The notes below the pieces were generated by a model. The model did no database searches and was not told the origin of the DNA. It saw only the letters and a list, made by a program, of their open reading frames with translations. The translations under genes and the position numbers were made by a program. Shown here one piece after another: positions 16,367 through 24,182 of a DNA stretch of 64,000 nucleotides. The stretch is taken from the NCBI RefSeq assembly GCF_013407185.1, contig NZ_CP026995.1:871578-935577 (forward strand), written 5' to 3'. How positions within the stretch are numbered: position 1 is the stretch's first letter; each line of letters opens with the position of its first letter. The stretch comes from Nitrosopumilus ureiphilus (lineage in GTDB: Archaea; Thermoproteota; Nitrososphaeria; Nitrososphaerales; Nitrosopumilaceae).

Positions 16367-18253
16367 TTACATTCTATCAGGGGCAGTTATACCTAAAAGA
16401 TTCAATGCTTTTTCAAGGGTGATTTTAAAAGAATTAACCAAACAGAGGCGGGAATCTTCCAGGTTTGGATCACCCAATTCCAAAACCTTTGAATGCTCAT
16501 AAAATGAGTTGAATGTTACAGCCAGATCATGACAATATCTTGCAATTACTTTAGGAGACAAATTATTTGCAGCATCACGAACTTGTAAATTAAAAAGACC
16601 AATATTTTTAATCAGAGCAATCTCAGATTTCTCTTGGAGTATAGAAAAATCAACATCAATTGTTGGAATACGATTTGATTTCTCAAGAATTCGAGATGCC
16701 CTTGCATGAGTGTACTGAATGTATGGTGCAGTATCACCTTCCAAACTAAGAGATTTTGTTAAATCAAATGTAATGATTTTATCCAAATCTTGTTTAATCA
16801 TTTCATAACGTAAAGTGGCAACAGATACATTGTGAGCAATTTTTTCAATTTCAGAGGAATTCATTTCCGAATGTCGTTTTTTTGTTTCTTCTTTTGTTTT
16901 CTCTTTTAGTAGTTGGTAAACAGAATCTGCATTTACATACAATCCTTTTCTGCCAGACATTTGAGCTTGCTTTCCTTCAGTATCCAAACCAAGTGTCTTT
17001 GCAGTTTCTGAACTAAGAGTTACGGATTCATAGCCAAGATGAACATATGCATCAGGAACAGACTTGAATTTTCCCATAAGAGTTGTAATGATTTTTTGCA
17101 ATCTTGTCTGACGAGAATCAATTACAGTGACGACTTTTTCTCCAGCAAAGTTTTGAGTAACAGGGTTATTTTTATTCAAAGTTGTCTGCCAAAGTTCTCT
17201 AGAACCAGGTTGTTCTTTTTCATATTTTTCATAATTAAATGGGTCATCAAGTAGCCTCAGTTTCCATGCAGCATATGGGATATCCTTTGCAATGTATGTT
17301 GCAGTGCCATTACTTCGGACAATAACCTTATCATCTTCTTTATTTTCCCCTCGAATTACCCAGCAACCAGCATTCTTTCCTTCTTTTTCAAACTCTATCA
17401 GAGACAGTTCTTGTAGTTTTTCAAATATTTCACTCCAAAGTCCAGAACGAATAATTTGAGATTCAAAATTAAGACAATCATAAAAGACATCTAAATTCCA
17501 ACATGTTTCAAGTTGACCGTCTAAAACTTTTCTTGTGATTTTATCTGCAAATTTTGCAGTTTCAGAATTTCCATCTTCAAGTTCTTTGAGAACATTTTTT
17601 CTTACCTCTTCAAGACTAGGATCTGTGTCATATTTTTCAGTTGTTTTAACATAAACATCATCTCCGCAATAATGATCAAATTTTTTTCCATTAGGAGGTT
17701 CCTCAGCAAATCCAAGGTGTTTGAAGCCAACTATGATATCGGCTACCTGAAGACCAGAATCATCAACATAGTTTAGAACATTGACTTTGTAGTTTGCTTT
17801 TTCTAATATTCGAGATACAGTGTCACCGATGATAATATTTCGAATATGTCCGATGTGAAGAGCTTTGTTAGGATTTACACTTGTATGTTCAACTACAATC
17901 GTAGAATTATTTCCAATATCAACATCGCCAAATTCATCAAGATAAGATTCAGACAGGATTAACTGACTTAATTTTTCCCAGTCTGCAAAGAAATTCAAAT
18001 AACCAGAGGGATGTGCCTCAGATTTCAAAACTAGCGTGTTTACACAATTTTGAAATTTACCAGATAACATATCAGCAATTTCTTCTGGGCTTTTTTTGAG
18101 TTGCTTTGCTAGTAAAAATGAAACATTTGAGCTCACATCACCAAATCCTGGTTTTGCAGGTTCTACTGTGAATTTTACATCAGATATGGAAAGTTCATCA
18201 AGTATCTTGTTGAGGCTATTTTCAATTTCGTCTATTATAGATTTAAAGGTCAT
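16367..18253 (-). CDS. argS: Arginyl-tRNA synthetase
   Basis: This cytoplasmic class I synthetase joins arginine to tRNA-Arg. The N-terminal additional domain is at about 1-100. The HIGH motif is seen in VNPNKALHIGHIRN and the KMSK-like loop as QMSGRKGLYVNADS. The C-terminal anticodon-binding (DALR) domain begins at YIQYTHARASRILEKS. The length of 628 residues is normal for archaeal ArgRS. The gene stands alone, with hypothetical membrane proteins upstream and the hicB region downstream. It is intact, unlike several nearby genes. Confidence 0.97.
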   Translation of the reverse strand: MTFKSIIDEIENSLNKILDELSISDVKFTVEPAKPGFGDVSSNVSFLLAKQLKKSPEEIADMLSGKFQNCVNTLVLKSEAHPSGYLNFFADWEKLSQLILSESYLDEFGDVDIGNNSTIVVEHTSVNPNKALHIGHIRNIIIGDTVSRILEKANYKVNVLNYVDDSGLQVADIIVGFKHLGFAEEPPNGKKFDHYCGDDVYVKTTEKYDTDPSLEEVRKNVLKELEDGNSETAKFADKITRKVLDGQLETCWNLDVFYDCLNFESQIIRSGLWSEIFEKLQELSLIEFEKEGKNAGCWVIRGENKEDDKVIVRSNGTATYIAKDIPYAAWKLRLLDDPFNYEKYEKEQPGSRELWQTTLNKNNPVTQNFAGEKVVTVIDSRQTRLQKIITTLMGKFKSVPDAYVHLGYESVTLSSETAKTLGLDTEGKQAQMSGRKGLYVNADSVYQLLKEKTKEETKKRHSEMNSSEIEKIAHNVSVATLRYEMIKQDLDKIITFDLTKSLSLEGDTAPYIQYTHARASRILEKSNRIPTIDVDFSILQEKSEIALIKNIGLFNLQVRDAANNLSPKVIARYCHDLAVTFNSFYEHSKVLELGDPNLEDSRLCLVNSFKITLEKALNLLGITAPDRM

Positions 18254-18286
18254 GTTATATCTCAGATAATTTAGGTGCTAATTTAT

Positions 18287-18703
18287 CTAATGCCATAGCC
18301 CTTCATTACTTTTTTTATAATCAGTGTGCCTAGATAGGACATCAAAACTTTCAGAATTCAGATACATGCGCACATGATGAGTGACGGGTCCTGTCAACAA
18401 TAACGCATCAGACCTATTTCCATATCCAATATTTTCAGAAACAAATTTCAGATCAACTCGGATATTATTTTTTACAGCGTCAATAGAAATTAATTTAAGA
18501 GATGATTCTTTTCCATCAAAATTAAATGTGGGACTGTTCTTTACAGATTCTTTTGCAATGCTGCGGATTTTGTGAATTTCGTCAGGAGTCAAAGATGTGT
18601 CGCGAATTGTGATGTCAGGTTCCACAGACATTACATACAAAAGAAATATCGTTATGAAAATTGCTAATATGGTTAAAATCAGTATGAAAGCACTTTTTTT
18701 CAT
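18287..18703 (-). CDS. Hypothetical signal-anchored protein
   Basis: The 138-residue protein has an N-terminal hydrophobic anchor (FILILTILAIFITIFLLYVM). The outer part is a mixed alpha/beta domain with LTPDEIHKIRSIAKESVKNS and VDLKFVSENIG. No family is recognised. It lies 33 bases upstream of argS on the same strand and may be co-transcribed with it. Confidence 0.65.
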   Translation of the reverse strand: MKKSAFILILTILAIFITIFLLYVMSVEPDITIRDTSLTPDEIHKIRSIAKESVKNSPTFNFDGKESSLKLISIDAVKNNIRVDLKFVSENIGYGNRSDALLLTGPVTHHVRMYLNSESFDVLSRHTDYKKSNEGLWH

Positions 18704-18733
18704 TTTGTTATCCTATCATCAAGATGAGAAAAA

Positions 18734-18892
18734 TCATCCACTTATAGTGTATTTTAATCCCAACAGGCAGTAAAGCCCTGCAAATCCATCAATTTTGTGA
18801 CAAACCTCATGTATGGAAATAAGATATCGTGTAAATAAAAAGAAAACCGTCATTGCAGCAATTGATGTAATTATCAAAAATCTACTTTTCAT
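18734..18892 (-). CDS. Small exported or membrane peptide of the MKSR cassette type
   Basis: This 52-residue frame starts with ATG at 18892, which overlaps the stop of the gene at 18889 as ATGA. It begins MKSRFLIITSIAAMTVFFLF, the signal cassette shared with its neighbours, and continues with two cysteines (EVCHKIDGFAGLYCLLG). It is the last gene of the chain running from 20994. Its small size makes it easy to miss; the overlap and the shared start support it. Confidence 0.6.
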   Translation of the reverse strand: MKSRFLIITSIAAMTVFFLFTRYLISIHEVCHKIDGFAGLYCLLGLKYTISG

Positions 18893-19143
18893 TTTCTTTT
18901 TCTCCATAGTAAAAATACAATCATACCCAGAAATGGAATGCCAATAACAAGAACAAAAAGTACATTCTTTTGATCATTTTCAATTCTTTGAGCCAACTGT
19001 TGTTCAGGGCACATCCCCCATCCCCCTATACATTCTCCTAATGATTCATTCTTTTGAGAATTTACATTTTCCATGTATTGTGCATGTATAGGGATGACAA
19101 ATTGTATTAAAATCATGGTTATTATCAAAAATCTACTTTTCAT
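18889..19143 (-). CDS. Small secreted, C-terminally anchored protein (RKRK tail)
   Basis: The 84-residue protein has the MKSRFLIITMILIQFVIPIHAQ signal region, a short hydrophilic stretch with two cysteines (ECIGGWGMCPEQQ), then one membrane helix (VLFVLVIGIPFLGMIVFLL) ending WRKRK. It overlaps its neighbours by ATGA on both sides. No family is recognised. Confidence 0.65.
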   Translation of the reverse strand: MKSRFLIITMILIQFVIPIHAQYMENVNSQKNESLGECIGGWGMCPEQQLAQRIENDQKNVLFVLVIGIPFLGMIVFLLWRKRK

Positions 19144-19640
19144 TTTCTTTTTCTCCTAATTTTTATACCAATAATTATTCCCACAACTATCACAATTAAT
19201 CCCAAAATAAGATAGTAAGAGATGTTGTATTCTAGAAGATTAAACATTTCTATAAATCCTATTGCTTTAGTTGTACACATGTCATTATTCATAAAATCAT
19301 TTTCATAAACAAACACATTGTATGTTACTCCTAGTTGATATCCTACATCACATGAACTATTTTTCACTTGTATTGATTCACTGTTACTTGCAACATTGGT
19401 ATTTCTTAACACAAATGTATTTCCCGAAATATCTCCTTTAATCGTAGACATTACATTAAAATGAATTTTTTGAGGTCCACCAGAATTATCGATATTGGTA
19501 ACAGTTCCAATAAACACATACTCTGATTCGTTTACCGCTTGTACATAATCGATAGGAGATGCACAAGAACAAGCATAAGATAGTGGAGCACTTGGGACTA
19601 GAACCAATAATGAGATGATTATCAAAAGTCTACTTTTCAT
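19140..19640 (-). CDS. Membrane-tethered NTR/TIMP-like protein
   Basis: After the signal peptide (MKSRLLIIISLLVLVPSAPL) the mature protein begins YACSCASP, and the C-S-C start is the hallmark of netrin/TIMP-like domains. It continues with SEYVFIGTVTNI, IHFNVMSTIKGD, a central Cys (NSSCDVGY), TYNVFVYEND and MCTTKAIG. A membrane helix (ISYYLILGLIVIVVGIIIG) and the IRRKRK tail end it. In animals the family inhibits metalloproteases by wedging the first Cys into the active site; whether that applies here is not known. Its stop overlaps the next start as ATGA. Confidence 0.78.
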   Translation of the reverse strand: MKSRLLIIISLLVLVPSAPLSYACSCASPIDYVQAVNESEYVFIGTVTNIDNSGGPQKIHFNVMSTIKGDISGNTFVLRNTNVASNSESIQVKNSSCDVGYQLGVTYNVFVYENDFMNNDMCTTKAIGFIEMFNLLEYNISYYLILGLIVIVVGIIIGIKIRRKRK

Positions 19641-19659
19641 TTTATTTTTCTCTTAATTA

Positions 19660-20340
19660 TCACTGTAGTGATTCAGCAACCAAAATTAATTTATCCAATG
19701 ACAAAGTTGTTTTAAGCATATACGTGATTCCGTTTTCATCAATGAATTTGACTCTAGTTTCAGTAGAAGTAGATTTTTGAATAGATGTTCCATCTGGAAA
19801 ATCTGCAGTGTGTACGCCACAATCAGGACATGAGTCTACTGCATATGCCAACATTCCATTAATTCTTATCAGTTGTGGATTCAGTGAAGGATTTTTAGCC
19901 ATTACATCATCATATGTTTCTTGAATTCGCTGTTCTGCTGAATCAAAAGTTGCAAATTCTTTCAGATTTCTTTCATCATATTGATAAATGAAAATTGCGC
20001 CATCATCAATCAGCATATTCAATTTTCCCATCCATCCATCAGATATTTTCTTATTGTGATATATGATGTAAGATTCGTATGGCATTGCAGACATTGAGCA
20101 TTTCATTGAATAGCCTTCAGGTAAGTAAGAAGGTACTTTGAAAAATGGTGCTATGTTTTTACTCTGTTCTAATGTCATACAATTTAGGTTAATCTCTGAA
20201 TTAAGTTCAGATTCAACCCCATACTTGAAAGTATCCTCATTTGATTTTTGATAGAATGAACGAGATTGCTCTAACAGAAATGGAAATGACATTGCCAATC
20301 CAATAATTGTTGGAATTAAAATTAATGTTCTAGTTTTCAA
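19660..20340 (-). CDS. Hypothetical exported protein, DUF4367-like
   Basis: It starts TTG-AAA-ACT-AGA (MKTRTLILIPTIIGLAMSF), the same cassette as its neighbours, and the start overlaps the previous stop by 4 bases. The mature region includes VPSYLPEGY (about 70-78), INGMLAYAVDSCPDCG and a final VKFIDENGITYMLKTT. The LPEGY start and the closing beta strands resemble DUF4367/LolA-like domains; the call is tentative. A CPDC pair might form a disulfide. Confidence 0.6.
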   Translation of the reverse strand: MKTRTLILIPTIIGLAMSFPFLLEQSRSFYQKSNEDTFKYGVESELNSEINLNCMTLEQSKNIAPFFKVPSYLPEGYSMKCSMSAMPYESYIIYHNKKISDGWMGKLNMLIDDGAIFIYQYDERNLKEFATFDSAEQRIQETYDDVMAKNPSLNPQLIRINGMLAYAVDSCPDCGVHTADFPDGTSIQKSTSTETRVKFIDENGITYMLKTTLSLDKLILVAESLQ

Positions 20341-20660
20341 GGGTTAGCGCCTTCTCCACACCATTCAGGATCATATTCTCCTCTACATACTTTAATTTTG
20401 ACAGATTCGGATTCAGAATGAATTGCCTCAGTAATCAAACAAGTGTTAGTATCTATGTAATGTGTCTCATTATTCCATAGTGTAAAATCCTCAGTGAGAA
20501 ATTCACTGTTTCCAGTCCAACATCGTGCTAAAGCAGTTCTAAGACTAGCATCAGATTCATATTTTTCTGTGGTTTGCCACTTGCAGATATTATTATCAAG
20601 ATGATGAGTAAAATTATTCCATACATACAACGGTTGATGATCAAGAATCTCGTTCTGCAT
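20337..20660 (-). CDS. Hypothetical protein with duplicated WNN motif
   Basis: The 107-residue frame starts at ATG 20660 inside the end of the previous gene, an overlap of 20 bases. It contains two related units: LYVWNNFTHHLDNNIC and FTLWNNETHYIDTNTC. The N-glycosylation sequons and paired Cys suggest an extracellular domain, yet the frame has no signal peptide. It may be the continuation of the preceding signal-anchored protein, separated by a frameshift. Confidence 0.5.
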   Translation of the reverse strand: MQNEILDHQPLYVWNNFTHHLDNNICKWQTTEKYESDASLRTALARCWTGNSEFLTEDFTLWNNETHYIDTNTCLITEAIHSESESVKIKVCRGEYDPEWCGEGANP

Positions 20661-20994
20661 CAAACAGAGACAACAAGACTACTGTAGAACCAAGTTCCAT
20701 TTCCAATGTATGGTTAGCCTCATCAAACACATATTCACCAACATGTGTTTCGCTTACATTGCCATATTCATCTTTTACAGTTACCTCAAATGCACCAGTG
20801 TCTAAAAATTTTATTTCAGCAGGAATCGGAGTTACGGATGCAGTTACAAACCAATACCCATCAGGTAAATTCAGTTGAGGATCTGTACTCTGAGCTGAAA
20901 TAAGATCTAATTCATTGCCAAGCATGGCAATTCCCACTGCAACAGACGCTATTGCTATTGACCAGACTATTGCTGCCTTGTTTACAGAATCCAT
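20641..20994 (-). CDS. Signal-anchored hypothetical protein
   Basis: The N-terminus (MDSVNKAAIVWSIAIASVAV) is a hydrophobic anchor. The remaining 90 residues look like a small beta domain (GYWFVTASVTPIPAEIKFLD ... NHTLEMELGSTVVLLS). It is first in the long chained cluster to 18734. A short stretch of about 55 bases with an orphan start cassette separates it from the gene at 21050-21295. Confidence 0.6.
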   Translation of the reverse strand: MDSVNKAAIVWSIAIASVAVGIAMLGNELDLISAQSTDPQLNLPDGYWFVTASVTPIPAEIKFLDTGAFEVTVKDEYGNVSETHVGEYVFDEANHTLEMELGSTVVLLSLFDAERDS

Positions 20995-21014
20995 ATGTTG
21001 AATGATTTCGATGA

Positions 21015-21053
21015 TTAGTTAAATGGTGTGATTATTTTGTATCTACTTTTCAT
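21015..21053 (-). pseudogene. Orphan MKSR start cassette
   Basis: The ATG overlaps the stop of the gene at 21050 as ATGA, exactly like the functional junctions nearby. The frame reads MKSRYKIITPFN and then stops. It looks like the remaining start of a gene whose body has been lost. Confidence 0.45.
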
Positions 21054-21295
21054 TTTCTCATTTCCCTCATACCGCCAGTGTTTTGTTTCCTACGAATGAT
21101 AAAGCCTGTAATAGTTATAATAATTCCAACAAAGACCAAATAAGGGTGCACATCATCTACTAATCTTATCCATAAAGGAATGTCACTCAAATTACGGGGT
21201 TCAGAAGAAAGATTTTGAACCGTTACTTCTATTCCAATAACACCAATTGTGAATATAGTAAAACCGACAATAATTACTATAATTCCTATTTTCAT
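21050..21295 (-). CDS. Small two-helix membrane protein
   Basis: The start at ATG 21295 is chosen because it is preceded by the purine-rich GAGAAAAAGAAA that precedes other MKSR-type starts here; an upstream ATG at 21319 adds eight charged residues. Helix 1 is IGIIVIIVGFTIFTIGVIGI and helix 2 is YLVFVGIIITITGFI, followed by a basic RRKQNTGGMREMRK tail. A short loop lies between them. No family is recognised. Confidence 0.6.
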   Translation of the reverse strand: MKIGIIVIIVGFTIFTIGVIGIEVTVQNLSSEPRNLSDIPLWIRLVDDVHPYLVFVGIIITITGFIIRRKQNTGGMREMRK

Positions 21296-21392
21296 TTTCT
21301 TTTTCTCACATTCAGGCATTCATAAAATATCCTATTGTATGTACAAACCCCATAGTTCCATTAATTGTTATCATAGTATTATTAAACAACAA

Positions 21393-21410
21393 AAATCGGT
21401 TAACCGATTT
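21393..21410. promoter_or_regulatory. Perfect 18-bp palindrome
   Basis: AAATCGGTT is followed directly by its reverse complement AACCGATTT. It lies in the roughly 430-base divergent spacer between the small membrane gene and the S-layer-like gene, and may be a site for a dimeric regulator. Confidence 0.55.
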
Positions 21411-21572
21411 CAGTCACAAATGAACGTATTTTGATAAAATGTGGTTAAAGTATTTTTTATTGAAACCTGTAGTAGACAACAATTCTGGACAAACAGTTCT
21501 TTTGAAACTGTTTTTTTGATCATTTCTCTTTAATCTAGTGGATACTTGTTCATTAAGATTCCTTTTCTTAAG

Positions 21573-21620
21573 TCCTGATTTACAATGATAAAATTATCCT
21601 GATTTACAATGATAAAATTA
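21573..21620. repeat. 24-bp perfect tandem duplication
   Basis: Two adjacent identical copies of a 24-base unit that contains TTTACAATGATAAAATTA lie at 21573-21596 and 21597-21620, about 110 bases upstream of the S-layer-like gene. Apart from this repeat and the palindrome I see no gene in 21296-21731. Confidence 0.9.
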
Positions 21621-21702
21621 TCCTAATTCAAACCCATTGAAATTTGATCTTAACCCATCTCGTAGATTGTTTCAAATCATACAGTATGAATGATACGACA
21701 TA

Positions 21703-21710
21703 CTTAAAAG
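21703..21710 (+). promoter_or_regulatory. TATA box of the S-layer-like gene
   Basis: CTTAAAAG is centred about 26 bases before the ATG at 21732, the expected distance for a leaderless archaeal transcript. No Shine-Dalgarno sequence is visible. Confidence 0.5.
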
Positions 21711-21731
21711 ACAAGACTCAAAGATTTTTGA

Positions 21732-24182
21732 ATGGGCATGGGTTGGAATAATTCTAAATTTCTATTTGTAATGGTATTTGCAAGTTTAATTCTCATCTTC
21801 AATTCTACCACAGATGTTATTGCAGAGGAGAAAAATCCTGTGACTGGTTCTTCTATTTCTTGGAATGAAGGGAAAATCAAATGGCTTGAGACAAGTTATC
21901 CTTCTACTGGTACTGCTGTAGTTCAGTTAATTGATCCTGATATGAATTTGAATTCTGAAAAAGTTGACAACTTTGATGTCGATGTTTGGTCTGATACTGA
22001 CTTTGCAGGAATTGATCTTACCATGACTGAAACCGATGTTTCTTCAGGAATCTTTGAAGGAACTGTATTTTTTACTATCACTGATGACTCTTCAGGTCAT
22101 AGACTCAGAGTGTTACAAGGTGATACCATCTACACCAAATATGATGATATCACAATCTCTGAAACTAATAAAAATTATAAACTTGTTCTTATTGGCACAG
22201 CGACAATTGATGGTGATTCTGTTTCTGTAATTGAAAACAGAATAACTCTGGATAAGGAATCATATGTATGGGATGATGATGTTTCCATAACTCTTGTTGC
22301 ACCTGAACTTAACCTTGATAACAAATCTATTGAAAAAATTGATGATCCTGAAAAGTTTCCGATAGAAATCACAACACGTCATTTTGAAATTAAAGAATTC
22401 AATCTCGTTGAGACCGGTATTGATACCGGCATATTTTCAGGTGAAATAACTCTCAAAGCAAGTGAATTTCCTAATCCCGATTATAATGACAGTGATGGAA
22501 TATCTGTAAACTTTGAGTATGCTGAGGATAATGTAGCAATAGGTTCAGCACCGATAATTTTGAATTCTTTTGAATCTTATGCTCCATCTGTAAGTTTTGA
22601 CAGAGATGTATACCCCGTACCTTTTGGCAGTGTTGATGATTTTGCAGATATGGTGTCCTCTACTCCTGATGGCAGATCTTTATTTCCTGTACACCTAACT
22701 GCTGTAACTACAGGTAACTTACAAGAGTCTGAAACGTTAGGATCAGGTGATCTTATGACTCACATCCGAATTCATGACGCTAACTTTGATATCTCTCAAA
22801 ATGTGGATAAAATTATTCAAGATGTAAACGGCAAGACTGTGGGACCTTTAAAAATCTCAGTCATTCGAGATTCACAAACAATGGTGCTTGCTTATGCTGG
22901 CGGTAGCACTCCAAATGATGATGGATTAATTGATGTTAATGATAACAGTCCTACCACTGCAAGACAGATGGGATCCATTTCTGAGGTTAGTCCTGATTCT
23001 GGAGTTTTTGAGCTAGACCTTGCAGTGCGATACTTTGATGGACCATCAAGTGCGCAATGTCCTGTAACTGCAATGTTTACATCATTAAATAATGACGCAG
23101 TTTTTGGCAGCGAAGAATCAAGGTTTGATGAACCATCTACTGAAACAGAAAACTATTGTATTTTGAAAGGGGATGTCTTGACTGTAGAATACACATATCT
23201 TGATGAGCAAGGAAATGTCAATGTTGTAACTGATTCTGCAACATTTGATCTGAGAAATGGTACACTTGAAGCTAACCAAGACGTTTACATTATTGGAAGT
23301 GACATGATCTTGACACTTACTGATCCTGATTTGGATTTGGATAATGATAAAGTAGAAACATATCCTTTGGATCTGATTGAATGGGATTCTAGTGCTGCAA
23401 CTTTGACTATGGGTAGACTTGGTGGCGAAATCTCTGCATTTGATCCAGAACCATTGAACTTTAGAGAAACAGGTGACAGTACAGGTGTTTTTCAACTAGT
23501 TGTTGAGATTCCTCATGTATTACAAGACACTTACTTGGAAAGGGGTGAGGAAATTGTACTTGAATACACTGACTGGAGTCCATCTGGTGCATCTTATGTT
23601 GGTAATGAAGAGGAGGATGTCGACTTTACAATTTCCACTTCTAATTTTGGTGCAACTGTAAATCTTGACAAAAAAGATTACACTTGGAATGACAAAGTGT
23701 ACATCACTGTTGTATCCCCAAATCATAACTTTGATTCTGATTTAGTTGATGAAATCGGCAATATTGCCTCCTCTAAAATAAAAATTTCCACTCGACAATT
23801 CAACCTTGATAACTATAAGCTTGTAGAAACCGGTACAAACACTGGTACATTCACAGGTGAAGTCACACTTGTTGGACACGTTGGCAATATGGATACTGTT
23901 TCGACTGGCAAAGGCCCTGTTGATGGAGTGATGCCTGCAAGCAGCAAGGACGGCATCACTGTTGAATTTGAACTCACAGAAGATGAAACTGTAGTTGGCT
24001 CTGCATTGATAAAGTCTGACAAAAAACTATCTCCCCTAAAACAACAATTGGCAGGAGTATCAGCAAAAGATGTTGTATGTAATGATGGATTTTCTAAATT
24101 ATACAAATCTGATAATTCTGCAATATGTGTCAAGTTCGATACGATATCAAAATTAATGGAAAGAGGTTGGGATGAATTCTAA
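21732..24182 (+). CDS. Surface-layer-like repeat protein with C-terminal PLKQ module
   Basis: The 816-residue protein has a signal peptide (about 1-31). Five beta repeats follow at about 60-112, 170-245, 340-440, 517-600 and 644-722. Each pairs an acidic strand such as LIDPDMNLNSEKVD or LTDPDLDLDNDKV with a closing ETG.DTG.F.G motif. The acidic loops are plausible calcium sites. The PLKQ module at the end reads SPLKQQLAGV...CNDGF and finishes KLMERGWDEF. Repeats of this kind occur in thaumarchaeal S-layer proteins; at this length it is more likely a minor or accessory wall protein than the main lattice protein. The next gene overlaps its end by 11 bases. Confidence 0.82.
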   Translation: MGMGWNNSKFLFVMVFASLILIFNSTTDVIAEEKNPVTGSSISWNEGKIKWLETSYPSTGTAVVQLIDPDMNLNSEKVDNFDVDVWSDTDFAGIDLTMTETDVSSGIFEGTVFFTITDDSSGHRLRVLQGDTIYTKYDDITISETNKNYKLVLIGTATIDGDSVSVIENRITLDKESYVWDDDVSITLVAPELNLDNKSIEKIDDPEKFPIEITTRHFEIKEFNLVETGIDTGIFSGEITLKASEFPNPDYNDSDGISVNFEYAEDNVAIGSAPIILNSFESYAPSVSFDRDVYPVPFGSVDDFADMVSSTPDGRSLFPVHLTAVTTGNLQESETLGSGDLMTHIRIHDANFDISQNVDKIIQDVNGKTVGPLKISVIRDSQTMVLAYAGGSTPNDDGLIDVNDNSPTTARQMGSISEVSPDSGVFELDLAVRYFDGPSSAQCPVTAMFTSLNNDAVFGSEESRFDEPSTETENYCILKGDVLTVEYTYLDEQGNVNVVTDSATFDLRNGTLEANQDVYIIGSDMILTLTDPDLDLDNDKVETYPLDLIEWDSSAATLTMGRLGGEISAFDPEPLNFRETGDSTGVFQLVVEIPHVLQDTYLERGEEIVLEYTDWSPSGASYVGNEEEDVDFTISTSNFGATVNLDKKDYTWNDKVYITVVSPNHNFDSDLVDEIGNIASSKIKISTRQFNLDNYKLVETGTNTGTFTGEVTLVGHVGNMDTVSTGKGPVDGVMPASSKDGITVEFELTEDETVVGSALIKSDKKLSPLKQQLAGVSAKDVVCNDGFSKLYKSDNSAICVKFDTISKLMERGWDEF

